15,293 nucleotides of DNA, from NCBI GenBank assembly GCA_015904055.1, contig JABMDE010000039.1, positions 4,097-19,389 on the forward strand, given 5' to 3'. A model generated the notes under the pieces. It saw only the letters and a program-made list of their open reading frames with translations, did no database searches and was not told where the DNA came from. Below, piece by piece: positions 1 to 5,569 of the stretch. Position 1 is the first letter of the stretch, and the number at the start of each line of letters is the position of its first letter. The translations under genes and the position numbers were made by a program. Source of the DNA: Nitrospira sp. GTDB taxonomy: Bacteria; Nitrospirota; Nitrospiria; Nitrospirales; Nitrospiraceae.

Positions 1-194
1 ACCGCGCACCTTCGCTTAGAACCTTGCGCCTGCATCACGACAAGCAAATCGACATCGCTCTGTGGACCAGCTGTCCCTCGGGCATGTGATCCAAAGAGAA
101 TCACTCGCTCAGGATGGAACCGCTCGACAATACGCCGTACCATTTCGGCGATCGTAACCTGAACCGTGCTTGCGCTCATCGCTGGCTGCGCCAT
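1..194 (-). CDS. MNT-type nucleotidyltransferase, partial (cut by window edge)
   Basis: The reading frame starts at the ATG at 194 and runs off the left edge of the window, giving 64 codons with no stop. It shows the nucleotidyltransferase signature GSHARG near residues 35-40 followed by a DVD motif near 47-49, which together bind metal and nucleotide. Such small proteins are usually the antitoxin of HEPN/MNT toxin-antitoxin pairs or related AMPylating antitoxins. The partner, if present, would lie to the left, outside the window. An alternative start is the ATG five codons downstream (MSAST), because no strong ribosome binding site separates the two. The same gene start recurs at 5074, where it is truncated. 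Whether this copy is complete cannot be seen. Confidence 0.8.
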   Translation of the reverse strand, partial: MAQPAMSASTVQVTIAEMVRRIVERFHPERVILFGSHARGTAGPQSDVDLLVVMQAQGSKRRCA

Positions 195-220
195 CCTATT
201 TTGAACTCCAGAGCGAAAGA

Positions 221-249
221 ATACCCTTTTAGGCCGCAGAAATCATCTG
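221..249 (-). promoter_or_regulatory. 29-bp leader element, copy 1
   Basis: This element lies about 27 bp upstream of the nucleotidyltransferase start. It is identical to 5101-5129 and matches 3569-3597 at 25 of 29 bases. On the minus strand it contains TGATTT, a 16-bp spacer and TATTCT, which could be a weak sigma-70 promoter. A decayed coding remnant is the other possibility, because all copies can be read as a DDFxGLxGY peptide. The repetition is seen directly; the function is inferred. Confidence 0.4.
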
Positions 250-355
250 CGAGGAGGCTTTTCATCTCCGTCTCCGGCAGAGCTACTGAGGCCGTAATTC
301 CCGCACAATCAAGCTCTGGGAAGGCGAAGCGAAGACGGAAGAATAAGGACGCTGC

Positions 356-917
356 TTACTGAGGCAGGTCAGGAACATCTGACACTTTCTTTGCCACGCC
401 GTACTGCCACTGGCCATACGCTCCATCGGCATTCACCGCCGCGACCCATCGTTCAGCCGCAGCGCGCTTTACTTCCTCTTGTGGGTCATATCCCTTGATC
501 TCAAGTATAAAGTGGTGCGGTTGCTTAGACTTGAGTCGAATAATGAAATCCGGCACATAGTCATGCATCTGATCATTGCGCAGAAATGGAATCGCGAACC
601 CAAGCCCCGAATTGTTGACGAATGCCTCGACGACTTTGCTCTTGTCGAGGTAATAGGCGGCGGACTGCTCCCACTGCTTTGTGTCTGCGACAACACAGTT
701 GAGACCGCTCTTCAGCACCTCCCGCACCTCGCGGCTTGTCCAAAAGTCCACGTCAGCAGTAGATCCTCCGACTTGGTTTTTGATCGCGGCAGAAGTACAT
801 CGCTGGACGACGCCCCGTCCGCCACTCCGGCTATTCCCTTTCCACAATATTCCAATGTTCGGTCGGTTCGTCGAACGGAGAATTGAGGATGGGTTCCAGG
901 ACGTCGTAGCCGCTCAT
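356..917 (-). pseudogene. Type III-like restriction endonuclease/helicase (BPTD_3080-like), N- and C-terminal scraps joined by a large internal deletion
   Basis: An ATG at 917 opens a frame reading MSGYDVLEPILNSPFDEPTE, typical of the N-terminus of large DEAD-box restriction subunits of this family. A TAG at 831-833 interrupts it, but the same frame continues with family-like residues (TGRRPAMYF) to about 770. From about 770 to the stop at 356 a different frame encodes the family's C-terminus, with VADTKQWEQSAAYYLD, then HDYVPDFI and ILEIKGYDP, the nuclease-like end. The helicase core, several hundred residues, is missing. Three lesions are therefore visible: an in-frame stop, a deletion and a frame change. 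The 163-residue C-terminal frame (847-356) is open but probably not a working enzyme. The matching methyltransferase start is at 3525. Family assignment is from memory of conserved motifs. Confidence 0.75.
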
Positions 918-951
918 CGCTCAATCAAGCCGACTCGGTATCGGCTGGAAC

Positions 952-969
952 GGCCGGAAATTTCCGGCC
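952..969. repeat. Perfect 18-bp palindrome
   Basis: GGCCGGAAATTTCCGGCC is an exact inverted repeat in the 79-bp gap between the antitoxin stop (997) and the start of the restriction-gene remnant (917). There is no run of T after it, so it is not a classic terminator. It could be an operator for a dimeric regulator or an RNA hairpin ending the toxin-antitoxin transcript. Confidence 0.6.
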
Positions 970-996
970 ATCTGAGAAGAATATTCGAAGGGCGCG

Positions 997-1218
997 CTAT
1001 GCGGCATACTTGACCACACGCAATTCAGACACGTCATCCGCACCGTCGAGGATCTGATCCACGGTCGCCATCACCCGATCCTCCAGCATGTACTCCGTGC
1101 AGTTCTCACACAACAACACCGGCAGCCCTTTAATGACCACAATCGAACGGTCACTCAGCTTGAACGGCAAATCCGTCACGGCCGCCCGCATGAGTGCACC
1201 ACACACCCGACATTTCAT
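997..1218 (-). CDS. YgiT-type zinc-finger antitoxin
   Basis: This 73-residue protein begins with a CxxC pair (C3, C6) and has a second CxxC at C37 and C40, the zinc-binding arrangement of YgiT/MqsA N-terminal domains. It lacks the C-terminal helix-turn-helix found in full MqsA (about 130 residues), so it belongs to the short YgiT-type group usually paired with DUF4258 toxins. Its ATG overlaps the stop of the upstream toxin gene by four bases (ATGA), which implies translational coupling and toxin-first order, as is usual for MqsR/MqsA-like pairs. It probably neutralises the neighbouring toxin by direct binding. DNA binding by the short form is uncertain. Confidence 0.85.
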   Translation of the reverse strand: MKCRVCGALMRAAVTDLPFKLSDRSIVVIKGLPVLLCENCTEYMLEDRVMATVDQILDGADDVSELRVVKYAA

Positions 1219-1559
1219 GACTCACTCCTCCTCGTTTTGCAATCAGAAATCCACTCGTCTGCACTGGGACGATAGACCGTCACAATGCGGAGGTTCTCGC
1301 CGGCAACGTCAATCGCGATCTGAACATGCGCGACCCCTTCATGGGTATTGCAATAGACCAAATAACTCGGCAGATACTTGTCTTCGGGATACGACTCGAC
1401 AATCTCATAGGTACCCACCGCCCGCAAAAGTGCCTCGCGCGACAGCGCACGCCCCTTCAACCGCATCTGGACATGATAGGTCCAGAGGATCTTCCGTTCG
1501 CGGATACACCGTTGAATGAATGCCAGGGGATCATCTGGAATGATACGCTCAGACGTCAT
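1215..1559 (-). CDS. DUF4258-family toxin (MqsR/RelE-like)
   Basis: This 114-residue protein has the DUF4258 pattern. A WTYHVQMRLKGRALS segment (about 26-40) is followed by a helix, then a YLVYC strand near 67-71 and a paired-strand end containing HVQIAIDV and LRIVTVYRP. DUF4258 proteins are predicted RNA-cleaving or translation-inhibiting toxins related to MqsR and RelE, and they commonly pair with YgiT-type antitoxins, as here. The two genes overlap by ATGA. The start at 1559 has only a weak upstream purine run (GAGG about 16 bases away), so translation may depend on the short frame ending at 1574. The pair sits between fragments of a broken restriction system, which fits a role stabilising the island. 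Confidence 0.8.
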   Translation of the reverse strand: MTSERIIPDDPLAFIQRCIRERKILWTYHVQMRLKGRALSREALLRAVGTYEIVESYPEDKYLPSYLVYCNTHEGVAHVQIAIDVAGENLRIVTVYRPSADEWISDCKTRRSES

Positions 1560-1573
1560 TCAGAAACCAGACC

Positions 1574-1675
1574 TCACTGGACACATCCTGCCAGCTTCTT
1601 CACCACCAGCAATTCGTTGCCCCGGTCGTTAATGACGTTCACGGCAACTTGCAACTTAACGAATCCGCAGCTCAC
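1574..1675 (-). pseudogene. Possible C-terminal scrap of the type III-like methyltransferase
   Basis: Between the MazG-like gene and the toxin gene, a 33-codon frame (GTG at 1675, TGA at 1574) reads KLQVAVNVINDRGNELLVV. The pattern, a beta strand then ID/IN-x-x-GNE, resembles the C-termini of type III Mod methyltransferases as I remember them. The position supports this: it lies downstream of the methyltransferase N-terminus (3525-3043) and upstream of the nuclease remnant, as expected if the middle of mod was replaced. It has a plausible GGAGGGAG just upstream of the GTG, so a small translated peptide cannot be excluded. The identification is inference. Confidence 0.35.
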
Positions 1676-1734
1676 CTACTCCCTCCGTGAAACTTCTCGG
1701 CCAACATGGCCCTCCAGTGATTTAGAATGCCAAT

Positions 1735-2082
1735 TTAGTATTCGCTATATTTCTTGGAGTTTCCGTAGGACTTTCCCACTGGATATTTGGCCTCGTTCTT
1801 TTCGAGCTTTGTACGGACCGCTACATTCAAGTCTATATCGAGATCATGGCATAGGTAGGAAAGCATGATCGCGACATCTGCCACTTCATCCTGAATTTGC
1901 TGTTTCGACGCACTCGCAATCAGCGCTTTAACTTCCTCATGGGTCTTCCATTGGAAAATCTCGAGCAATTCAGCCGCCTCTACCGAAAGTGCAATTGCCA
2001 GGTTTTTTGGTGCGTGAAACTGTTCCCAGTTGCGCTTCTGCCTGAACTGAAGAAGTGCTGTGAGTAAGTCGCTGCTGATCAT
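1735..2082 (-). CDS. MazG-like nucleotide pyrophosphohydrolase
   Basis: This 115-residue protein carries the all-alpha NTP pyrophosphatase motif: E35-x-x-E38, then E66-x-x-D69 (DEVADV), the metal-binding residues of the MazG/RS21-C6/dCTPase group. Its length fits the single-domain members that hydrolyse (d)NTPs to monophosphate and pyrophosphate. The start at 2082 is preceded by a strong AAAGGAG about nine bases upstream. It lies 19 bp downstream of the HNH endonuclease stop, so the two are probably one transcript. MazG-like enzymes often occur in defence islands and phages, where they clean up nucleotide pools or blunt ppGpp-type signalling; which applies here cannot be told. The substrate is not predictable from the sequence. 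Confidence 0.85.
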   Translation of the reverse strand: MISSDLLTALLQFRQKRNWEQFHAPKNLAIALSVEAAELLEIFQWKTHEEVKALIASASKQQIQDEVADVAIMLSYLCHDLDIDLNVAVRTKLEKNEAKYPVGKSYGNSKKYSEY

Positions 2083-2101
2083 CAGCCTTCTCTCCTTTCA
2101 A

Positions 2102-3046
2102 TTAGCCGAGGTACACGTTTTGATTATGCCACTGGAGAAACTGACCTGAAGGCCGATCGTTCGGAGCAGCTGGTGTTACAGTCAACACCTTTCCGTGCAG
2201 GGCATAATAGTCTCGCCCGTTCTCATATTCTTCCTTGATCTTTCGACTAACCTCGACGTGAAGGTCGGGAGTAACTGAGATGTATCCAAGGTCAAAGAGC
2301 TTATGGAGGTCCGACCGCATTAACATGCCATTTGCAATCAGGTTGGGGCCTGATTTGGAGAATGGCCTAATATGAGCCGCCTCCAGTGCTGGTAAAGTTC
2401 GCTCTCCTGTAACCGCACAGCGACGAGCGTACGCTTCTGTAACTAAAACTCGAAAGGCGCCTTGGCCCAACCTTGCCCGCGTCAAGAATTCAGCTCCATA
2501 CCTCGCCGCTTCTTCAGCTGCCACTGGTGCGTTGTTCGTCTTGCGGATTTGTTGCTGGATGTCAGTTGCCTGAAGCCGCTCCTGAACCTTTCCCCATAGA
2601 TCTCGTCCGACCTCTTGATTAGTGTCATAGGTCTTGCCCTGAACAATGTTTGATGACCAATCCGATGGAGCAGGGAGCCAGTCTTTTCTCTCAAAGAAAA
2701 ACGGGTTTGTCAGAATAGTACAGCCAATAACAGGGTCGTGTTCTCGCGGCTTCTTGGCTCGAAATTTTTCAATTCTCAAACGTAATTCCTCTTGTGAAGC
2801 GACTCCGTTCTTTTCTCCAAACGCTTCCCAGGCCAATGAAAGAGGCACGTTGGAATGCTTGATAAAAAACCCTCCCCCCGCAATGAAATTATAGGGGCTA
2901 TGGAGTTTGAATAAGAATAGGGAGTCGGTCGGCACCGCCTGAAATGAGCCCACTCCACTTGGACGCCAAAAATTCACCTCATCTGGTGATCGTGCAGAGA
3001 GGAACTCGAACCATTTGTTGTCCGTTACGCCAATCCAGAACTTCAT
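2102..3046 (-). CDS. HNH endonuclease, putative restriction enzyme
   Basis: This 314-residue protein has an N-terminal domain of about 150 residues (starting FWIGVTDNKWFEFL, with FKLHSPYNFIAGGGFF near 46-61) found in a widespread family annotated as putative restriction endonucleases. The fold may be PUA/EVE-like and sense modified bases, but that is inference. The C-terminal HNH domain (about 197-262, PF13391-type) shows C210, H225 in AAHIRPF, N239 and H248 in DLHKLFD, the ββα-metal catalytic set. The ATG at 3046 overlaps the stop of the truncated methyltransferase (ATGA), so translation may be coupled to that fragment. No methyltransferase partner remains intact nearby, which favours a modification-dependent or solitary nuclease. 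The gene appears somewhat more AT-rich than the type I operon, suggesting separate arrival. Confidence 0.85.
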   Translation of the reverse strand: MKFWIGVTDNKWFEFLSARSPDEVNFWRPSGVGSFQAVPTDSLFLFKLHSPYNFIAGGGFFIKHSNVPLSLAWEAFGEKNGVASQEELRLRIEKFRAKKPREHDPVIGCTILTNPFFFERKDWLPAPSDWSSNIVQGKTYDTNQEVGRDLWGKVQERLQATDIQQQIRKTNNAPVAAEEAARYGAEFLTRARLGQGAFRVLVTEAYARRCAVTGERTLPALEAAHIRPFSKSGPNLIANGMLMRSDLHKLFDLGYISVTPDLHVEVSRKIKEEYENGRDYYALHGKVLTVTPAAPNDRPSGQFLQWHNQNVYLG

Positions 3047-3525
3047 GGTTTCAGTACCTGATCGGCAATCGAATGCTGCGGATCGCCGAAGAGGGCGAAC
3101 ATATCTTCTTGCTTGTCGGTCTTATGCCCGGCCAGCGTTTCGATGATGGCTTTGGTGGAGAGCCGCTCGTGGATGAAGAGCGGCAAGGTCGGCACATCGA
3201 ACGACAGCCGCTCGGCCTTGCCTGCCCAGTTCAAGAACGGCTTGCTCAGACTCTTGAGCTTGGATGCGGCGGCCTTCGCTTCTTCAAGACTCTTCGCATC
3301 GAGGACTTGCTTGATGAGACGCTCTCCCTCCTCACGGGCCGAATTCTTGGTATCCCAATCGAGGGTGGGCGACAGCGATGAATCGTAGCGGTAGGTTTTC
3401 GGAGATTTCTTTTTCTTAAACTGCGCCTGCGTCCCCACCTCTGGCCGCATGAGGTTCTTGGCCTCAGGATGTTTGTATGGGGCCGTTTGATTCGACTTTG
3501 CCGCAGACTTGGCTTTCTTGGCCAT
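3043..3525 (-). pseudogene. Type III-like site-specific DNA methyltransferase, N-terminal fragment
   Basis: This 160-residue frame starts with a Lys/Ala-rich tail, then YKHPEAKNLMRPEVGTQAQF, YRYDSSLSP and a segment with NWAGKAERLSFDVPTLPLF, all characteristic of the N-terminus of large methyltransferases (roughly 900 residues) that partner the BPTD_3080-like nuclease. The homology stops at IADQVL, just before the region that would hold the DPPY catalytic motif and the SAM-binding FxGxG. The fragment cannot methylate DNA. It ends in KP-TGA, with that TGA inside the ATG of the HNH gene. The ATG at 3525 has an AGGGAT-type ribosome site and a 29-bp leader element upstream, so it may still be transcribed and could act as a leader for the HNH/MazG genes. 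Confidence 0.7.
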
Positions 3526-3722
3526 GCAGATGATCCCTGGTGATGGTCCCGGACAATTGCGCCGAAGGATACCCTGTTAGCCCAAAGAAATCATCTGGGT
3601 AAGTTGGTGTGAACCTGAGAAAATCGACTGATGACCCGCGATGCAGAAAGAGGCAAATGGGCTGCAGAAATAGGGAAAAACAGGGCTCGTTCTTGCGCTA
3701 TTTCAGAGGGGTGCCATCCACA
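3526..3722. other. Gene-free leader of cargo 1
   Basis: No credible gene lies here on either strand. Near the methyltransferase start it contains the 29-bp element (3569-3597). The rest is unremarkable sequence up to the first 11-bp repeat at 3723, which marks the edge of repeat B. The region is the expected site of the promoter for the cargo 1 genes. Confidence 0.5.
3569..3597 (-). promoter_or_regulatory. 29-bp leader element, copy 2
   Basis: This matches the elements at 221-249 and 5101-5129 at 25 of 29 bases. It lies 44 bp upstream of the truncated methyltransferase start. On the minus strand TGATTT, 16 bp, TATCCT could form a weak promoter. It is outside repeats A and B, so its conservation is not explained by them. 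A shared promoter, a recombination scar and a coding remnant (frame DDFFGLTGYPS) all remain possible. Confidence 0.4.
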
Positions 3723-3756
3723 ATGAGTCAAGTATGCGTCAAGTTATGAGTCAACC
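3723..3756. repeat. Three 11-bp direct repeats at the edge of repeat B
   Basis: ATGAGTCAAGT, ATGCGTCAAGT and, after one extra T, ATGAGTCAACC follow one another. The same trio, with different point changes, lies at 12592-12625. The repeats are just downstream of the SIMPL gene. A protein-binding array or a recombination site is possible; no function is shown by the sequence. Confidence 0.7.
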
Positions 3757-3804
3757 TTCTTGAGAGTTCCAACTACGAGGACAGCACAGAACGAACCTTC
3801 GCAA

Positions 3805-4536
3805 TCAGTTCGGTGCAATTTCGTAGATCAGCGTGACAGTCGCTTCGACCTTCATTTCGCCCGGGGAGATCGGCGGCGCCCCTTCCCCCACATCCATCGC
3901 CATCATCGACCGTGCCATGTGGGCAACCGGCCGAACCACATGACCCCCCTCGTTGACTGAGAGCACCCGCACAAGTTTCACACCCAACGCCTCGCTCAAC
4001 GTGACCGCTTTTTCATGGGCCTTGGCCGCAGCGCTCTTCAATGCATTCACTCTCGCCGGCTGCTCGTCGCGCAACGCCCACTGCAGTCCCTGAAAATGGT
4101 TGGTGCCTGCGGCCAGGACGTCCTCGATCACCCTCCCGACCTTTTCCAGGTTTCGCACGTCCACCGTCACAGTGTTGCTCATCAGATACCCGATGATTTC
4201 CGGCGAAGCAGGCCGCACGTCGCTAGAACGCTTGGGCGGCGGTTTATACTGAGGAGACACCGTGAATGCGGAGGTCTGGATGCACTCTTTCTCGATGCTT
4301 TGCCCACGAAGCCGCTCCATGACCTTGGTCATCACCGCGTTGTTCTGTCGTTGAGCATCGGCCAACGAGCGAGCCGCAGTGTCCATACCGAAAGTTACAA
4401 ACACTTGGTCCGGCGCGAACGTCATACTGCCGGTCGCCGATACCGTGATCGTCGGCGGCTCCGGCCTGAGCTCATCATGAGCCTGTACGGCACCCGTCCA
4501 CACGGCAAGCAGCGCGAGCACTGCAACAACAACCAT
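3805..4536 (-). CDS. SIMPL-domain (DUF541) exported protein, copy 1
   Basis: The product is 243 residues from the ATG at 4536. An Sec signal peptide covers residues 1-19, with cleavage probably after VQA before HDELRP. The rest is one SIMPL/DUF541 domain: it opens ITVSATGSMTFAPDQV, continues with the SLADAQRQNN helix and TSAFTVSPQY, and ends with the VEATVTLIYEI strand. SIMPL proteins are periplasmic or outer-membrane-associated, and some relate to oxidative stress, but their molecular role is unclear. The start at 4536 is chosen for AGGAGGAGA about five bases upstream. An in-frame ATG at 4563 is not conserved in copy 2, where a one-base deletion shifts that region. It is about 89% identical to copy 2 (26 differences by eye), including a Cys in KECIQ where copy 2 has Arg. 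Confidence 0.9.
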   Translation of the reverse strand: MVVVAVLALLAVWTGAVQAHDELRPEPPTITVSATGSMTFAPDQVFVTFGMDTAARSLADAQRQNNAVMTKVMERLRGQSIEKECIQTSAFTVSPQYKPPPKRSSDVRPASPEIIGYLMSNTVTVDVRNLEKVGRVIEDVLAAGTNHFQGLQWALRDEQPARVNALKSAAAKAHEKAVTLSEALGVKLVRVLSVNEGGHVVRPVAHMARSMMAMDVGEGAPPISPGEMKVEATVTLIYEIAPN

Positions 4537-4613
4537 GGGGTCTCCTCCTGTCGTGGAAGCCAACCATCTCTGCAGCCATTTTCATGAGTCGTCAGCCTAC
4601 CCCGCGGTTGCGT

Positions 4614-4757
4614 TCAGTGCAACTGGATCGTCCCCCCTTGCCTCATCACGAATAGCTTGACGACGGCTGCTCCGGCAGCAATACACCCGTGAACCGCCGC
4701 GATCTGCGCGCCGCAATCGAAATAGCACTGGCCGGCACGCCGGTAGACTGTAATCAT
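4614..4757 (-). CDS. Candidate 47-residue ORF upstream of SIMPL copy 1 (doubtful)
   Basis: The frame from the ATG at 4757 to the TGA at 4614 encodes a small cysteine-containing, partly hydrophobic peptide (VYRRAG, FDCGAQIAAVHGC, AAGAAVVKLF). In repeat B copy 2 the equivalent frame starts with GTG at 13622, keeps most residues with mainly mild changes, but lacks the stop and runs into the SIMPL gene. Conservation between copies is expected from the duplication alone, so it is weak evidence. The region may instead be an untranslated leader with the small CCGGC-AC-GCCGG hairpin present in both copies. I do not recognise a family. Confidence 0.2.
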   Translation of the reverse strand: MITVYRRAGQCYFDCGAQIAAVHGCIAAGAAVVKLFVMRQGGTIQLH

Positions 4758-4840
4758 CGACCCAGCCTCGGCTGTCGCATCAAGTGGAAGTAAGGGAAGG
4801 TTCCCTCCTACAGCTGACCTGTACTATTTGGGTTTGCCTG

Positions 4841-5074
4841 CTATAGGCCGATGGAAGAAGTGCTTGAAACATGAATCTCAACCGCGCACCTTCGCTTAGA
4901 ACCTTGCGCCTGCATCACGACAAGCAAATCGACATCGCTCTGTGGACCAGCTGTCCCTCGGGCATGTGACCCAAAGAGAATCACTCGCTCGGGATGGAAC
5001 CGCTCGACAATACGCCGTACCATTTCGGCGATCGTAACCTGAACCGTGCTTGCGCTCATCACTGGCTGCGCCAT
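4841..5074 (-). pseudogene. MNT-type nucleotidyltransferase, truncated at a repeat junction
   Basis: From the ATG at 5074 the first 68 or so codons match the copy at 194, with the GSHARG (35-40) and DVD (47-49) motifs intact. After AVEIH the frame enters repeat B at 4870 and ends nine codons later with unrelated residues (VSSTSSIGL). The C-terminal part of the fold, including a third acidic residue expected in this family, is absent, so activity is unlikely. The truncation maps exactly to the A2/B1 junction, so it is a direct scar of the rearrangement. No HEPN partner follows. It could still be transcribed from the conserved leader. Confidence 0.75.
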
Positions 5075-5206
5075 CCTATGTTGAACTCCAGAGCGAAAGA
5101 ATACCCTTTTAGGCCGCAGAAATCATCTGCAGGAGGCTTTTCATCTCCGTCTCCGGCAGAGGCCACAGAGGCCGTAATTCCCGCACAATCAAGCTCTGGG
5201 AAGGCG
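4881..5206. repeat. Repeat A, copy 2
   Basis: This is the partner of 1-326. It lies directly beside repeat B copy 1. Because the window starts inside copy 1, the repeat may extend to 4871. Its right end falls inside the 3' end of the YgjP-like gene (stop at 5189), so that gene's last codons come from the repeat. Two compensating one-base indels relative to copy 1 fall between about 5130 and 5170. Confidence 0.95.
5101..5129 (-). promoter_or_regulatory. 29-bp leader element, copy 3
   Basis: This is identical to the copy at 221-249, as part of repeat A, and 25 of 29 bases match 3569-3597. It lies 27 bp upstream of the truncated nucleotidyltransferase start. Confidence 0.4.
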
Positions 5207-5569
5207 GGGTAAAGAGTGAGGAGTAGAGCGGCGATCTTCTCTTCGTTTTGGCGATACAGCCAGACCTTCCGCGGGTAACCGCGCACTCACCTGCTCATGG
5301 TCTCCAAGATGCACCCGCATCAGACTTTTCCAGAGCTTGCCGTGGTTCGGAACGAAGAAATGCAGCAACTCGTGAACAATCACGTAGTCGCCGACTTCTC
5401 GGTCAAGCGCTAGCAGTTCCACATTGAAATTCAGATTCCCCCGAAGGGAGCACGATGCCCACTTGTTTCGCATGGTACGAACGCTCAGAGAGCGGACCTC
5501 AACCTCGAGCTTAACGGCCCAATCCAACACACGGCGTTTGAACTCGTCCTTGTCCCGCCAACGATTCAT
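5189..5569 (-). CDS. YgjP-like (DUF45/M48-type) metalloprotease, tail altered
   Basis: This 126-residue protein contains the YgjP/DUF45 metallopeptidase core: RTMRNKWASCS near 31-41, NFNVELLALD near 48-56, the zinc motif HELLH at 66-70 and a third probable ligand H76 in PNHGKLWK. YgjP-like genes are frequent companions of type I restriction loci, and their role there is not established. The ATG at 5569 overlaps the hsdR stop by ATGA, so it is coupled to that operon. Homology seems to end near DHEQ (91-93). The last 30 or so residues are basic and atypical, and the stop lies within repeat A. The C-terminus has therefore probably been replaced or frame-shifted. The N-terminus is also shorter than E. 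coli YgjP (about 167 residues). Confidence 0.75.
   Translation of the reverse strand: MNRWRDKDEFKRRVLDWAVKLEVEVRSLSVRTMRNKWASCSLRGNLNFNVELLALDREVGDYVIVHELLHFFVPNHGKLWKSLMRVHLGDHEQVSARLPAEGLAVSPKRREDRRSTPHSLPRLPRA

Larger units (their letters stand above)
1..326. repeat. Repeat A, copy 1 (left part may lie outside the window)
   Basis: This stretch is nearly identical to 4881-5206. By eye I count six or so substitutions plus two one-base indels, about 97% identity. It contains the 5' part of a nucleotidyltransferase gene and its leader, including a 29-bp element. Beyond 326 the two copies fall to weak, purine-rich similarity. The window begins inside the repeat, so its true left end is unknown. 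The second copy stops abruptly at about 4870, where repeat B begins. Confidence 0.95.
3723..4870. repeat. Repeat B, copy 1
   Basis: This stretch is collinear with 12592-13735 at roughly 90-93% identity by eye, with a few small indels. It holds the SIMPL gene, its downstream 11-bp repeats and about 330 bp of upstream sequence. The left edge coincides with the first 11-bp repeat. The right edge (GAAAC at 4866-4870) abuts the nucleotidyltransferase fragment of repeat A copy 2. Confidence 0.95.

Noticed and set aside
831..917. A stand-alone 28-residue peptide gene
   Set aside because: Its residues match the N-terminus of a large restriction subunit and the homology continues past the stop codon, so it is a remnant.
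5059..5286. Calling the 75-codon frame from GTG 5286 a gene
   Set aside because: It overlaps the YgjP-like gene and the nucleotidyltransferase leader, and no family is recognised. It is kept only as a finding.
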